Shown here: one piece after another, positions 1 through 7,523 of the stretch
Layout of the letters: each line of letters starts with the position of its first letter
How positions within the stretch are numbered: the stretch's first letter is position 1
Assembly (NCBI GenBank): GCA_002839445.1
Contig: PGYB01000005.1
Location: forward strand, 62,001 to 126,000
Direction of reading: 5' to 3'
Source: Candidatus Riflebacteria bacterium HGW-Riflebacteria-1
GTDB taxonomy: Bacteria > Muiribacteriota > Ozemobacteria > Ozemobacterales > Ozemobacteraceae
DNA: 64,000 nucleotides
Program-made: the position numbers and the translations under genes
Notes under the pieces: model-generated
Database searches by the model: none
Told to the model about the DNA's origin: nothing
The model's input: the letters and a program-made list of their open reading frames with translations, nothing else

Positions 1-123
1 AGCAGGAGCGAAGAACTCCTCAAGAGCCGCGACAAACTTCGTGAAAACCTTGTCGAAGCCATCATTCTGTGCAAGTTTCAGCAGCAGGCTAAGAAGATTT
101 TGCACTTCTGGGTAGTTTTTCAT
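1..123 (-). CDS. N-terminal fragment of an unidentified protein (partial)
   Basis: An open frame reads leftwards from an ATG at 123-121 and runs off the window edge. The 41 visible residues begin MKNYPEVQNLLSLLLKLAQN and continue as an amphipathic helix rich in Leu, Phe and Ala. An AGGA lies about 15 bases before the ATG, too far to be a convincing ribosome site. The fragment is too short to name; helical N-termini of this kind occur before GAF or other sensor domains, but that is only a guess. Confidence 0.45.
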   Translation of the reverse strand, partial: MKNYPEVQNLLSLLLKLAQNDGFDKVFTKFVAALEEFFAPA

Positions 124-582
124 TGATAGAGCACAAATTCCTGATTGTACCTTTTAAGCATTAGTAACTCTGCCTCTCTGTTAATAACCTTCGAGCTTTT
201 CTGTCTGTCTCTGCAGCAATTATATCTCCCGACCTCTGCACAAGTCAAATTCAATGCAAAAACTGGTCCTCTGACAACATTGAATGAGTAGTTTCGCCGG
301 TAAAAAAATGATGAAAATTGCTTTTATAAGAACGTTAACAAGGGCGTAGGCTGGAATTGCTTTACTCATCTGCGAGAGAGGATTAGAGCAGTCGCACAAA
401 TAATGCCTTAGCCCTTTCCAAAAACTTAACAGTAATCATTTGACTAAGATCTCGGGTTAGAATAAAACACTTTTGCGACTGCCCTTCCCGTTGGTGAAGG
501 TGTTTGATGGCATTTAATTTAAGCATCTGTTCTGGTAAAACCAGAAGCGGTTAAGGAAAAAATAGAAAAAAGGTGGCGTATC
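124..582. other. Non-coding stretch with one copy of a dispersed repeat
   Basis: About 460 bases carry no convincing gene. The stretch holds repeat copy A (314-396, listed separately) and a small perfect inverted repeat TCTGG/CCAGA at 531-545. A TTGACT at 440-445 lies 17 bases before TAAAAC, a weak promoter-like pair. Nothing else is recognisable. Confidence 0.5.
314..396 (-). repeat. Dispersed repeat, copy A (structured)
   Basis: Read on the minus strand, this stretch matches 45168-45272. An 18-base block (334-351) is identical. On one side lies a further similar block ending in AAGCAATTT. On the other lies a conserved CTGCTCTA-TCCT segment held in the loop of a TGCGA/TCGCA hairpin (371-375 with 392-396). 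The two copies differ in stem sequence but keep a stem, as a structured RNA or a folded mobile repeat would. Confidence 0.6.
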
Positions 583-591
583 TGCTAGAAT
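583..591 (+). promoter_or_regulatory. Possible extended -10 promoter for the sugar ABC operon
   Basis: TGCTAGAAT matches an extended -10 element (TG, one base, then TAGAAT). No good -35 box is seen. Transcription would start near 598, shortly before the purine-rich ribosome site at 607-614. Confidence 0.35.
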
Positions 592-622
592 TCACCTTGA
601 ATCAATAGAGGGGGTGTATCCC

Positions 623-1555
623 TTGGCCATTACAAGTTCAAAAGACACCGCGATTTCTTTCAGCTTTCTGTCACCGTTTCTGCTGTTTTTCGGGGTGTTT
701 CTGATTTTTCCGATTTTCTATTCGTTTTACTTGAGCTTTTTTGGCTCACCCACCGATTACAGTCTGGCCAACCTCGACTTTGTCGGCCTTGCCAACTACT
801 TCAGAATAGCTGGCGATATGCAGTTCTGGTGGTCGCTCGGTGTCACCGCGTTGTATGGAATGATAAGCATTCCGCTTGGTATCAGTGCCGCGCTGGCTCT
901 GGCCCTTTTACTCGACAACAAGCTGTTTGGTAAAAGCTTTTTCAGAAGCGCCTTCTTCTTGCCAAACGTACTCGATATGCTTGTTGTTGGCGTTATCTGG
1001 ACTCTCATTTATGCGCCAAAATTCGGCGCGCTGGCACAGATCACCACCTGGCTGTTCAGCGAAGACAACTTTTTTAACACTACCGGCCTGCTGGGCAGCC
1101 CGATGACCGCGCTGCTCGCCGTAGTTATCGCCATGGTTCTCAAAGGCGCCGGATTTGGCATGGTACTGTTTCTCGCCGCCCTGCAGAATATTCCCGAAGC
1201 AGTATACGAAGCTGCTGACATCGATGGCGCCACCGAGTGGCAGAAATTCAAGCACATCACTGTACCGTTGTTACGCCCGATTATCACGTTCATGGTTATT
1301 ACCGGAGTTATCGGCGCACTCAACGCCTTTACCGAAATCTACGCCATGACCTCGGGCGGCCCGCAGGTGGTAATAGGTGGCGAAACCGTCGGTTCGACCT
1401 CAGTTGCCGGTTACTACCTGTTTAAACAGTTTGATGCCGGAAACTATGGCTATGCTGCCGCGATTTCATACATGCTGCTGATTATCACTCTTGGTATTAC
1501 CTGGCTGCAGCAGCGTTTTATGAGCCGAGGCAATGGCCCGGAGGTGAAGAAATGA
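623..1555 (+). CDS. Sugar ABC transporter permease, MalF/UgpA type
   Basis: This inner-membrane subunit of a binding-protein-dependent carbohydrate importer has about six hydrophobic helices. Near residue 200 it carries the EAA loop (EAADIDGATEWQKF, then the VPLLRP stretch), which contacts the ATPase. The frame is open from a GTG at 614, but the AGAGGGG ribosome site (607-613) touches that codon. It lies about nine bases before the TTG at 623, giving a start MAITSSKDT, so 623 is preferred. The gene overlaps the second permease by four bases (ATGA) and heads a permease-permease-binding protein operon. No ATPase gene lies nearby, so a shared MsmK/MalK-type ATPase elsewhere is inferred. The sugar cannot be told from sequence. 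Confidence 0.85.
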   Translation: MAITSSKDTAISFSFLSPFLLFFGVFLIFPIFYSFYLSFFGSPTDYSLANLDFVGLANYFRIAGDMQFWWSLGVTALYGMISIPLGISAALALALLLDNKLFGKSFFRSAFFLPNVLDMLVVGVIWTLIYAPKFGALAQITTWLFSEDNFFNTTGLLGSPMTALLAVVIAMVLKGAGFGMVLFLAALQNIPEAVYEAADIDGATEWQKFKHITVPLLRPIITFMVITGVIGALNAFTEIYAMTSGGPQVVIGGETVGSTSVAGYYLFKQFDAGNYGYAAAISYMLLIITLGITWLQQRFMSRGNGPEVKK

Positions 1556-2742
1556 ACAGCGCTCAAATTCTTGAACATCACAATAAAAACTCAGTTAAAG
1601 CTCAACGCATAATATTGTTCGTTTTTCTGATCGCTTTGATGATTTCGATGTCTTATGTGATTTCGGGTCAGCTTTTTAAATTCGGGGTGATGGCTTTTTC
1701 GGCTTTTGTAACCCCGGAAGGCCCCGATGCGGTGACTGAAGCCGGTAAACTGATGCAGAGCATGACCGTTGTTTACAATGGTCTTGCGGTTGTACTGACC
1801 ATCGTTCTGACAATTTTTGTGGTCAAGAAATTTCTGGCGACCGGTCACGAACATCGCATGTCTTTTATCAGGCGCATGGTGCTTTATCTTGCGCTTATCA
1901 TTGGCGTTGTCGTCGTGTTGTTTCCGTTTTTCTGGATGCTCTGCACCGCCTTTAAACCATCGGGCCAGGAGTTGGTGATCAGCAAAACCAACCCGTTCGA
2001 CATCGTGCCTTCAGAACCGACTCTCGACAACTTCAGGCGCGTGCTCAAGGTAGACGCCGCATCAAAGAGCCTGGCGGCTGTCGACGCGGTCGAACAAAAG
2101 AAAAACTTTGGCACCTACTTCCTCAACAGCCTGCTGGTGGCAACCACAGCCGCCTTTCTCGTTACGTTTTTTGCGGCCATGGGCGCCTATGTATTCTCAA
2201 AAAAGCAGTTGCCTTACAAACAGCAGATTTTCATGCTGCTGCTCGCCACCATGATGATACCCGGCATGATGTTCATGGTTCCGCAGTTCTTTATGGTCTG
2301 CAAGATGGGTCTGTTCGGAACCAAGTGGGCGATGTTTCTGCCGCATCTGGCCTCGGTATTCGGCATTTTTATGCTCAAGCAGTTCATGGATACCATACCA
2401 GATTCACTGATCGAAGCAGCGCAGATCGATGGCGCCTCTGAGTGGCAGGTATTCACGGTGGTTATCGTGCCGTTGGCACTGCCGATTATTCTTACTCTTT
2501 TCCTGCTGACCTTCTTGTTTCACTGGTCAAACTTTCTGTGGCAGCTGATCGTCACCAATTTCGAAAACCCGCTGAGCATTACACTGCCGGTCGGTCTTGC
2601 TTTGTTCAGGGGGCAATATACCTCTGAGCTTGGTCTGATCATGTCTGCTTCCTGTTTCTCGATCGTGCCGATTGCTGTGCTGTTTCTGTTCGCGCAGCGC
2701 TACTTTATCGAAGGCATGACCCAGGGCGCGGTCAAGGAATAG
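1552..2742 (+). CDS. Sugar ABC transporter permease, MalG/UgpE type, with extra N-terminal membrane region
   Basis: This is the second permease subunit of the importer. The EAA loop (EAAQIDGASEWQVF, then VPLALP) lies near residue 290, and six helices fill roughly residues 100-396. At 396 residues it is about 100 longer than the usual 270-300. The surplus is N-terminal: two additional hydrophobic helices (near residues 20-50 and 75-95) precede the usual first helix. The start codon overlaps the stop of the first permease (ATGA), so translation is probably coupled. Function is clear from the family; the purpose of the extension is unknown. Confidence 0.85.
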   Translation: MNSAQILEHHNKNSVKAQRIILFVFLIALMISMSYVISGQLFKFGVMAFSAFVTPEGPDAVTEAGKLMQSMTVVYNGLAVVLTIVLTIFVVKKFLATGHEHRMSFIRRMVLYLALIIGVVVVLFPFFWMLCTAFKPSGQELVISKTNPFDIVPSEPTLDNFRRVLKVDAASKSLAAVDAVEQKKNFGTYFLNSLLVATTAAFLVTFFAAMGAYVFSKKQLPYKQQIFMLLLATMMIPGMMFMVPQFFMVCKMGLFGTKWAMFLPHLASVFGIFMLKQFMDTIPDSLIEAAQIDGASEWQVFTVVIVPLALPIILTLFLLTFLFHWSNFLWQLIVTNFENPLSITLPVGLALFRGQYTSELGLIMSASCFSIVPIAVLFLFAQRYFIEGMTQGAVKE

Positions 2743-2752
2743 GAGAAAAACC

Positions 2753-4012
2753 ATGAGCGAAAAGAAAATAATGATCGTTGCGGTTATCGCCTATATCGCG
2801 CTGGTTTTTGTGTGCTGGGACGACTCAATCGCGACCAGCCCTGATGGCCGCAAATTTTTGACCTTCTGGCATACCTACAACGACCAGGAAGAGCTGGTTC
2901 TGCGCGATATAATCAAAAAGTGGGAAGGCACCAACCCGAACTTTACCATTCGTCCGGTGCGCATACCCTTCGACGGTCACAAGGCCAAGTTGCGAACCGC
3001 ACTTACCGTAGGCCAGGGGCCTGACATGGCGCGTGTCGACTGGTCTTTTGTCTGTGAACTTGCTCGCAAAAATTCGGTAGTTGATCTCGAAACTCTTGGC
3101 TTCGAGAACATTCGCAGTCAGTATCTGGCTGCACCGCTCGAAACAGCTTATATCGACGGCAAATACTACGGCATACCTGACCAGAGCACCTGCGTGGCGA
3201 TGTTCTACAACCGCCAGATGTTCAAAGATGCCGGGTTACTGCCCGAAGATCCAAACGCTTCGGTCGTTCCACAGACCTGGGAAGAATTTATCGAAGTCGG
3301 CAAAAAACTCACTGACAAATCAAAAGATCAGTATGCCTTTGCCATGACTAATACGCTGTGGTGGAACCTGCCATTTTTCAACAGTTATGGCGCGCGCATT
3401 ATTTCTGAAGACGGCAAGAAGTGCGTCATAGACTCTGATGATGCGGTTAAGGCCCTCGAAATGATGGCTTCGCTGGTTAACGAGCACAAAATCGAAGCAG
3501 GCGCGTGGCGGCCGGGCGCAATTTCCCCCGAACAGGGCTTTGTTAACGGCAAATACGCGATGGTTTTTATGGGCCCATGGAATCTCGCCAAATTCGCTAA
3601 CGCTAAAATGGATTTTGGCGTTGGCCTTATTCCTGGTGGTAGCAAGGGCACTTCGACCAATGTTGGTGGCACCGATGTTGTCATTTTTAAGGATACAAAG
3701 CATGCCGCCGAGTGCTACGATTTTCTTACGTTTTTTACCAGTGCCGAAAACCAGAAAGACTGGTGTACTAAGCTTAATCAGCTGCCAATCAATCTCGGCG
3801 CCTACGATCTGGTCAGCTTTGAAGACCCGCACCTGATGATGTTCATGCAACAGATGAAGCACGCCGGCCCTAACCCGGTCGTCAAGGACTACAGTCTGCT
3901 CGAAGACCTGGTCAATCCCGAGGTCGAAGCAGTGCTCTCAGGTCAGAAGACCGCCAGAGAAGCGCTGACCGCCGCTCAGAAAAAAGTTCAGGAACGCCTG
4001 ATCGACTTCTGA
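2753..4012 (+). CDS. Extracellular solute-binding protein of sugar ABC importer (family 1)
   Basis: The 419-residue protein resembles maltose/glycerol-3-phosphate-type binding proteins. After an N-terminal hydrophobic helix (about residues 6-22) it starts with FLTFWHTYNDQEE and continues with family-typical stretches such as VGQGPDMARVDWSF and GKYYGIPDQSTCVAMFYNRQ. No clean lipobox is present (VFVC is a poor match), so it may be anchored by the uncleaved helix rather than by lipid. It starts ten bases after the second permease and is preceded by AGGAG. It would capture the sugar outside the inner membrane and hand it to the two permeases. The ligand is unknown. Confidence 0.85.
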   Translation: MSEKKIMIVAVIAYIALVFVCWDDSIATSPDGRKFLTFWHTYNDQEELVLRDIIKKWEGTNPNFTIRPVRIPFDGHKAKLRTALTVGQGPDMARVDWSFVCELARKNSVVDLETLGFENIRSQYLAAPLETAYIDGKYYGIPDQSTCVAMFYNRQMFKDAGLLPEDPNASVVPQTWEEFIEVGKKLTDKSKDQYAFAMTNTLWWNLPFFNSYGARIISEDGKKCVIDSDDAVKALEMMASLVNEHKIEAGAWRPGAISPEQGFVNGKYAMVFMGPWNLAKFANAKMDFGVGLIPGGSKGTSTNVGGTDVVIFKDTKHAAECYDFLTFFTSAENQKDWCTKLNQLPINLGAYDLVSFEDPHLMMFMQQMKHAGPNPVVKDYSLLEDLVNPEVEAVLSGQKTAREALTAAQKKVQERLIDF

Positions 4013-4120
4013 GTAATTGATCGGTCTCTGGCTTAGATGCGATAAATAGTAACCGGCGCAGTTTTGCTATTGATATTGATTCCGCCGAGATTCTCTGCTC
4101 AATACTGTCCTCTATAAAGT

Positions 4121-5188
4121 TTAATACTCGAAATACAACCGTTGAATTTCGGATTTTGGCAGCTGTTTCTGCAGCGCCAGCATCAGCAGTATGCGTGCTT
4201 TCTGTGGAGTCAGGCTGTCAGAGACGATGAAGCCGTATTTCGCGTCATCAACCTCGGCATCGAGCGTCACCGGACCGTCAGGCACCCGCGAAGCACGCAC
4301 AACCGTAAGGCCGTCGGCAGAAGCTTTGGCAAGAACTGTCAGCACTTCTTCTGATGGGTTGCCATTGCCGACACCCGCGTAAACAAGCCCTTTTATACCG
4401 CTTTTGCAGATGGTTTCGACAATCTGTGGATTGATTCCGGCGTAACCATGGATAATAGCGACTTCCGGCAGAGTTGCCGCGAAGATGCCAAGTTTAAGAG
4501 TGCTCTGATAAGTGTGTCGCTTATCCGGCCTGGTGTTAAAAGTGACTTTGCCATAATTAACCCGGCCGAGCGGGCCGTTTTCGTGGTCAGCAAAGGCTGC
4601 CGGGTTAATGGTGTCGCACTTTTTGACGCCACGTGCCGAGTAGATGCGGTCGTTCATGACTACCAGCACGCCTTTGTTGCGAGAATTCTCTGCTGCCGCG
4701 ACGGCCACTGCATTGTACAAATTCATAGCGCCATCAGCGCTGAGTGCCGAGCCCGGCCGCATCGAACCGGTAAGCACGACCGGTTTATCGTAGGCAACAG
4801 TAAGGTTGAGAAAGTAGGCGGTTTCTTCCAGGGTGTCGGTGCCGTGCGTTATTACCACGCCATCGGCCAGGCCCAGTCTGAATAATTGATTGATTCGTGC
4901 CGCGAGCTTCAGCCAGTATTCAATTTTCATGTCCTGACTGCTGATGTTGCAGATCTGCTCACCGCGGATCTTTGCGATCTGGTTCAGTTCAGGAACTGCT
5001 GCTATCACCTTTTCTACCGGGCTGACAGCCGCTTTGTACGCTGACCCGGTCGCGCTGGCGCCGCTTCCCGCAATAGTTCCTCCGGTGGCGAGAACGCGGA
5101 TATCAGGCAAGCTGGCTGCAGCTGATAATAACGGCAGTAATGCTAACAACAGGGCAAAAGTCATTTTTTTAAGCAAATACTTGTTCAT
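4121..5188 (-). CDS. ansB: Type II (periplasmic) L-asparaginase
   Basis: It hydrolyses L-asparagine to aspartate and ammonia, probably in the periplasm. Both family signatures are present: VLATGGTIAGSG, with the first nucleophilic Thr, near residue 35, and VITHGTDTLEETAYFL, with the second Thr-Asp pair, near residue 115. A Lys-free GSMRPGSALSADG segment follows. The signal peptide runs from MNKYLLKK through a Leu/Ala core to about residue 25. The frame extends 28 codons upstream, but GGGAG lies eight bases before the ATG at 5188 and the signal peptide begins there, so 5188 is taken. It is convergent with the ABC operon and looks like a single gene. Confidence 0.9.
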   Translation of the reverse strand: MNKYLLKKMTFALLLALLPLLSAAASLPDIRVLATGGTIAGSGASATGSAYKAAVSPVEKVIAAVPELNQIAKIRGEQICNISSQDMKIEYWLKLAARINQLFRLGLADGVVITHGTDTLEETAYFLNLTVAYDKPVVLTGSMRPGSALSADGAMNLYNAVAVAAAENSRNKGVLVVMNDRIYSARGVKKCDTINPAAFADHENGPLGRVNYGKVTFNTRPDKRHTYQSTLKLGIFAATLPEVAIIHGYAGINPQIVETICKSGIKGLVYAGVGNGNPSEEVLTVLAKASADGLTVVRASRVPDGPVTLDAEVDDAKYGFIVSDSLTPQKARILLMLALQKQLPKSEIQRLYFEY

Positions 5189-5295
5189 TAGAAGCTCCCA
5201 AAAGTTAAACTCGTGATGATCGTATGAACTTGTTCCAGACTGCTCCGCGATGGCAGAAAAAGGAAATCGCACATGGTGATTTTGTGTGGAATCGG

Positions 5296-5324
5296 TTTAC
5301 ATACTCGTATACACTGATTAGAAT
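5296..5324 (+). promoter_or_regulatory. Sigma-70-type promoter for the small membrane protein
   Basis: TTTACA (5296-5301), a 17-base spacer and TAGAAT (5319-5324). The predicted start of RNA is about 20 bases before the ATG at 5350. Confidence 0.5.
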
Positions 5325-5349
5325 ACCAGCGAGAAAGGTAAAGGTGATA

Positions 5350-5631
5350 ATGAATTTTAGCAGAATATTTTCGTTGCTCATTTATCTGGTCTACGCCGGC
5401 TTTGCCATAAGAGAAAGGGAAGTTGTTATCGCTCTTTTTCCATTGATCGGTATGGCTTTTATCTGGTTTCCGTCACTGGCCAAATTTTTTGACCAGCTCG
5501 GTGTTGGCATTTCGAGAAGAGCCGCGCCAATGGATCCCAATACTCCGTCATGCGTTTTTGTTATGATCGGCTGGGCACTACTTTTATCGCCCGCTCTCAT
5601 AGGCCTTGTTGTGAAACTGGCGAGTATGTAG
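5350..5631 (+). CDS. Small two-helix membrane protein, unknown function
   Basis: The 93-residue protein begins MNFSRIFSLLIYLVYAGFA. It has hydrophobic helices at about residues 4-18 and 24-38 and a third, near the C-terminus, from about residue 68 to 88. The loop between carries RRAAPMDPNTPS. The open frame begins at 5224, but a promoter (5296-5324) and an AAAGGTG site (5340-5346) both point to the ATG at 5350. No family is recognised. It lies alone, divergent from the asparaginase and just upstream of tRNA-Arg. Confidence 0.6.
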   Translation: MNFSRIFSLLIYLVYAGFAIREREVVIALFPLIGMAFIWFPSLAKFFDQLGVGISRRAAPMDPNTPSCVFVMIGWALLLSPALIGLVVKLASM

Positions 5632-5687
5632 AATTGAGCGCTGAAATTCATCGCATACCGACTGCTTCACGCAGTCTGCGTTATGAG

Positions 5688-5716
5688 TTGCCTAACTCCA
5701 GACGTTGTGTTAAGCT
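5688..5716 (+). promoter_or_regulatory. Promoter of tRNA-Arg
   Basis: TTGCCT (5688-5693), 17 bases, then TAAGCT (5711-5716). RNA would start about seven bases before the mature tRNA. A GACTGC/GCAGTC hairpin sits just upstream at 5660-5676. Confidence 0.5.
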
Positions 5717-5729
5717 GAAGCCTGTTGCT

Positions 5730-5803
5730 GCACCCATAGCTCAGCTGGATAGAGTGTCTGCCTCCGGAGCAGAAGGTCACAGGTTCGAATCCTGTTGGGT
5801 GCG
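5730..5803 (+). tRNA. tRNA-Arg (anticodon CCG)
   Basis: A complete 74-base cloverleaf is visible: acceptor GCACCCA pairs with TGGGTGC, the anticodon stem TCTGC/GCAGA encloses loop CTCCGGA (anticodon CCG, codon CGG), and the T arm is ACAGG-TTCGAAT-CCTGT. No CCA is encoded; the discriminator base is G. The 3' end is repeated at 6829-6846 and 7485-7507, marking it as the attachment site of an island. Confidence 0.95.
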
Positions 5804-5814
5804 CTTTTCTTTTT
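5784..5814 (+). repeat. Attachment-site-like repeat, copy 1 (tRNA-Arg 3' end)
   Basis: Bases 5784-5801 (from TTCGAATCC on) recur exactly at 6829-6846. Bases 5793-5814 recur exactly at 7485-7506. The match to copy 3 extends past the gene into the T-rich tail and resumes in the following GCGCAC. Confidence 0.75.
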
Positions 5815-5911
5815 AGGACCGCGCACTATTAAAAATCAGCAAAGTTAGCTTAACCAATTTTTAATCCTCGTCTGGTTTAAAACCAATCCTTGAGTTCCTC
5901 TTTTTTGTGTT

Positions 5912-6220
5912 TTACAAAAAAATCTTGTATTCAGTATTAAATACCTGCGCAAACTTTTTGGCAATAGTTTTGCCAATAGTACGGGCGCCGTTCTCCATTT
6001 CAGAAATATGGCTTTGCAGCATGCCTGTTTTTTTAGCAAGTTCAGATTGCGTAAGATTGTCACGGTTTCGCAATCCCCGTAAAACGACGCCGGGGTGCCT
6101 TTCAGGGAAGCTGTCGCGCCAGTTTTCTCCTGTTTGTGAGGCTTCCTGACCACCAAGGCAGACAATAATGCGCTTGATGTCTTCAAGCTTATCAGCCGGA
6201 ACCTGAAAGCAGATTGCCAC
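5912..6220 (-). CDS. HTH antitoxin of HigBA-like pair (possible frameshifted start)
   Basis: The 102-residue protein has a Cro/C1-type helix-turn-helix near residues 50-90 (LTQSELAKKTGMLQSHISEMENG), typical of HigA-type antitoxins that bind the toxin and repress their own operon. In this frame the only start is a GTG at 6220 with no ribosome site. A strong AGGAG followed by ATG at 6249 begins another frame, which would join this one by a one-base backward slip at a run of eight A (6231-6238). The real N-terminus may therefore be MLHTEKK followed by SEKVAICFQV. This could be programmed slippage, a mutation or a sequence error. The gene follows the toxin, as in higBA. Confidence 0.7.
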   Translation of the reverse strand: MAICFQVPADKLEDIKRIIVCLGGQEASQTGENWRDSFPERHPGVVLRGLRNRDNLTQSELAKKTGMLQSHISEMENGARTIGKTIAKKFAQVFNTEYKIFL

Positions 6221-6275
6221 TTTCTCGCTTTTTTTTCAGTATGTAACATGCAACGCTCCTTAATAAACTGCCATC

Positions 6276-6509
6276 TTACGAAAACTTTTTGTAATCAACC
6301 TTTTCATGAGTGCCAACGTAAAGAACTTCGATTGTGCCATCGGCACATTCTTTCCAGACCGCCACGTATGTCGGGTTGCCCTTTTTGAGGTGACAATGAT
6401 GAACACCTTTTACCAGTTTGCTGTAGTTTGGCCAGTCGCCGCGCACTGGCCCCATAATTTCAATCGTGGTCAGCAATGCATAAAGAGAATCAACCACTCG
6501 TTGTGGCAA
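6276..6509 (-). CDS. RelE/HigB-like toxin, start uncertain (possibly broken)
   Basis: The C-terminal part fits small RelE-type mRNA-cleaving toxins: GPVRGDWPNYSKL, then HHCHLKKGNPTYVAVW, then IEVLYVGTHEKVDY. The family needs about 15 more N-terminal residues than the TTG start at 6509 gives. In frame upstream the sequence continues convincingly (KIQPLNRKFKNGLTRLPQ) to 6560. It has no start codon there, and an ATG at 6564 lies one base out of frame. Removing one base after that ATG would give a complete toxin beginning MHCKIQ. The gene may be inactivated, or the base may be a sequencing error. It lies upstream of the antitoxin. Confidence 0.6.
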   Translation of the reverse strand: MPQRVVDSLYALLTTIEIMGPVRGDWPNYSKLVKGVHHCHLKKGNPTYVAVWKECADGTIEVLYVGTHEKVDYKKFS

Positions 6510-6564
6510 TCGGGTCAGACCATTTTTGAACTTTCTGTTGAGCGGTTGAATCTTACAATGGCAT

Positions 6565-7042
6565 TTTTTACTCTTTTACTATCTCTATTATCAATATACC
6601 AATAAATGAAATGTTTGTCAGCAAATATACCATTTATTCAATTTGGCCGCGTCCAGAAATCAGCGCGGGTAGGAGAATATCCCTCAATTGGCCAAGTTCA
6701 AAGGCTTTCCCAACTAGAATTCAGCTGGAAAGCACTTAAAATGACAACAAACATTGAATAGAGGCTGCAATTATGTGTACAAGTTCGTGCAACAGACAAC
6801 CGAAACCAGCTTTCGAACAGAAAGCCATTTCGAATCCTGTTGGGTGAGCTTTTTTATTTTGGTTCACTCCCTAAAAACTCGGTTATATGCTGTTCTCTAC
6901 AAAAAACTACTATCAGAAATTCTAACCGCTTCGAATTCGAGGCGGTTAAAATGAAGACTCGTTTTCTTGACGATGTTCGGACCATTTCGGGCGCCGGAAA
7001 AAACTACACACTGTGTAGCATCAGCTAGATTGTTACAACTAT
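6565..7042. other. Gene-free interior of the tRNA-Arg island
   Basis: About 480 bases hold a GCTTTCC/GGAAAGC inverted repeat (6704-6733) and the second tRNA 3'-end copy. Bases just before that copy (from 6815) still resemble the anticodon-to-T-arm part of the tRNA, so this looks like a degraded tRNA half. Short frames here have no recognisable product. Confidence 0.45.
6829..6846 (+). repeat. Attachment-site-like repeat, copy 2 (degraded)
   Basis: Eighteen bases are identical to tRNA-Arg 5784-5801. After them the sequence diverges to a similar T-rich tail. It is preceded by a CAGAAAG segment that resembles the tRNA variable-loop region. Confidence 0.7.
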
Positions 7043-7300
7043 ATGCAGTCATACAATTATGCTCAAGGGTTTCCATCAGATGTTTTCAGGGAAATCGAGC
7101 TTTACGGCGTCGAAACCAAGGTATTTAATCAGGCTGTAAGCAGAAACAAAGACCGTTTCCCTGATGATTTTATGTTTGCTTTAACCTGGGAAGAAGCCAA
7201 AGCTTTAAGGTCACAATTTGTGACCTTACCGACTGGCGGCCACTTTCGACACCCGCCACGTGTTTTTACTGAACATGGTATCTTGAACGATGAAGACTGA
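7043..7300 (+). pseudogene. ORF6N-domain fragment (phage antirepressor type)
   Basis: The middle of this 85-residue frame matches the ORF6N domain: ELYGVETKVFNQAVSRNKDRF, then PDDFMFALTWEEAKALRSQF, a TGGHFRHPP stretch and FTEHGI. In complete proteins the sequence before ELYGVET reads like a LDRDLA helix, and a long C-terminal part follows the EHG. Here the N-terminus is atypical (MQSYNYAQGFPSDVFREI) and the frame stops eight residues after TEHGI. ORF6N proteins are common in prophages and islands. It lies inside the tRNA-Arg repeats and is judged a remnant. Confidence 0.7.
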
Positions 7301-7484
7301 ACCGCTGCAACCCATGGCGGCCAGAAGTGTAGCAGCTGTAGCAGTAGCAAAAGTATAGGTGTAGCGTTTTGGCAAGTAGCGGCCGGCAAGATTCTTTTTC
7401 AAGCGCTGAAAGCTGGGGGTAGCGAAACTAGACCCCGCACAACAACCCTTTATTTATAAGCTTTTGCGGCGCTTGTTCACCGCA

Positions 7485-7507
7485 TGTTGGGTGCGCTTTT
7501 CTTTTTT
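7485..7507 (+). repeat. Attachment-site-like repeat, copy 3 (distal end)
   Basis: A 22-base perfect match to 5793-5814 begins TGTTGGGTGCGC and runs through the T-rich tail. Just beyond, a GCGCACT segment follows both copies. This marks the right end of the island, immediately before the end of the flavodoxin-ferredoxin gene. Confidence 0.75.
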
Positions 7508-7523
7508 AGCCGGGCGCACTGAT

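Larger units (their letters stand above)
5793..7507. mobile_element. Decayed island at tRNA-Arg carrying a toxin-antitoxin pair
   Basis: A segment of about 1.7 kb is bounded by 22-base direct repeats of the tRNA-Arg 3' end, with a third, partial copy inside. It holds a HigBA-like pair on the minus strand, a truncated ORF6N (phage antirepressor-type) gene and about 700 bases without genes. No integrase is present, so it is read as what remains of an integrated element or of two successive insertions. Boundaries are inferred from the repeats. Confidence 0.55.

Noticed and set aside
440..468. TTGACT with TAAAAC as promoter of the sugar ABC operon
   Set aside because: The -10 match is poor and it lies 150 bases from the gene; the extended -10 at 583-591 is closer and better placed.
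6754..7028. Overlapping short frames within the tRNA-Arg island
   Set aside because: They read through the degraded tRNA copy and show no protein family pattern.
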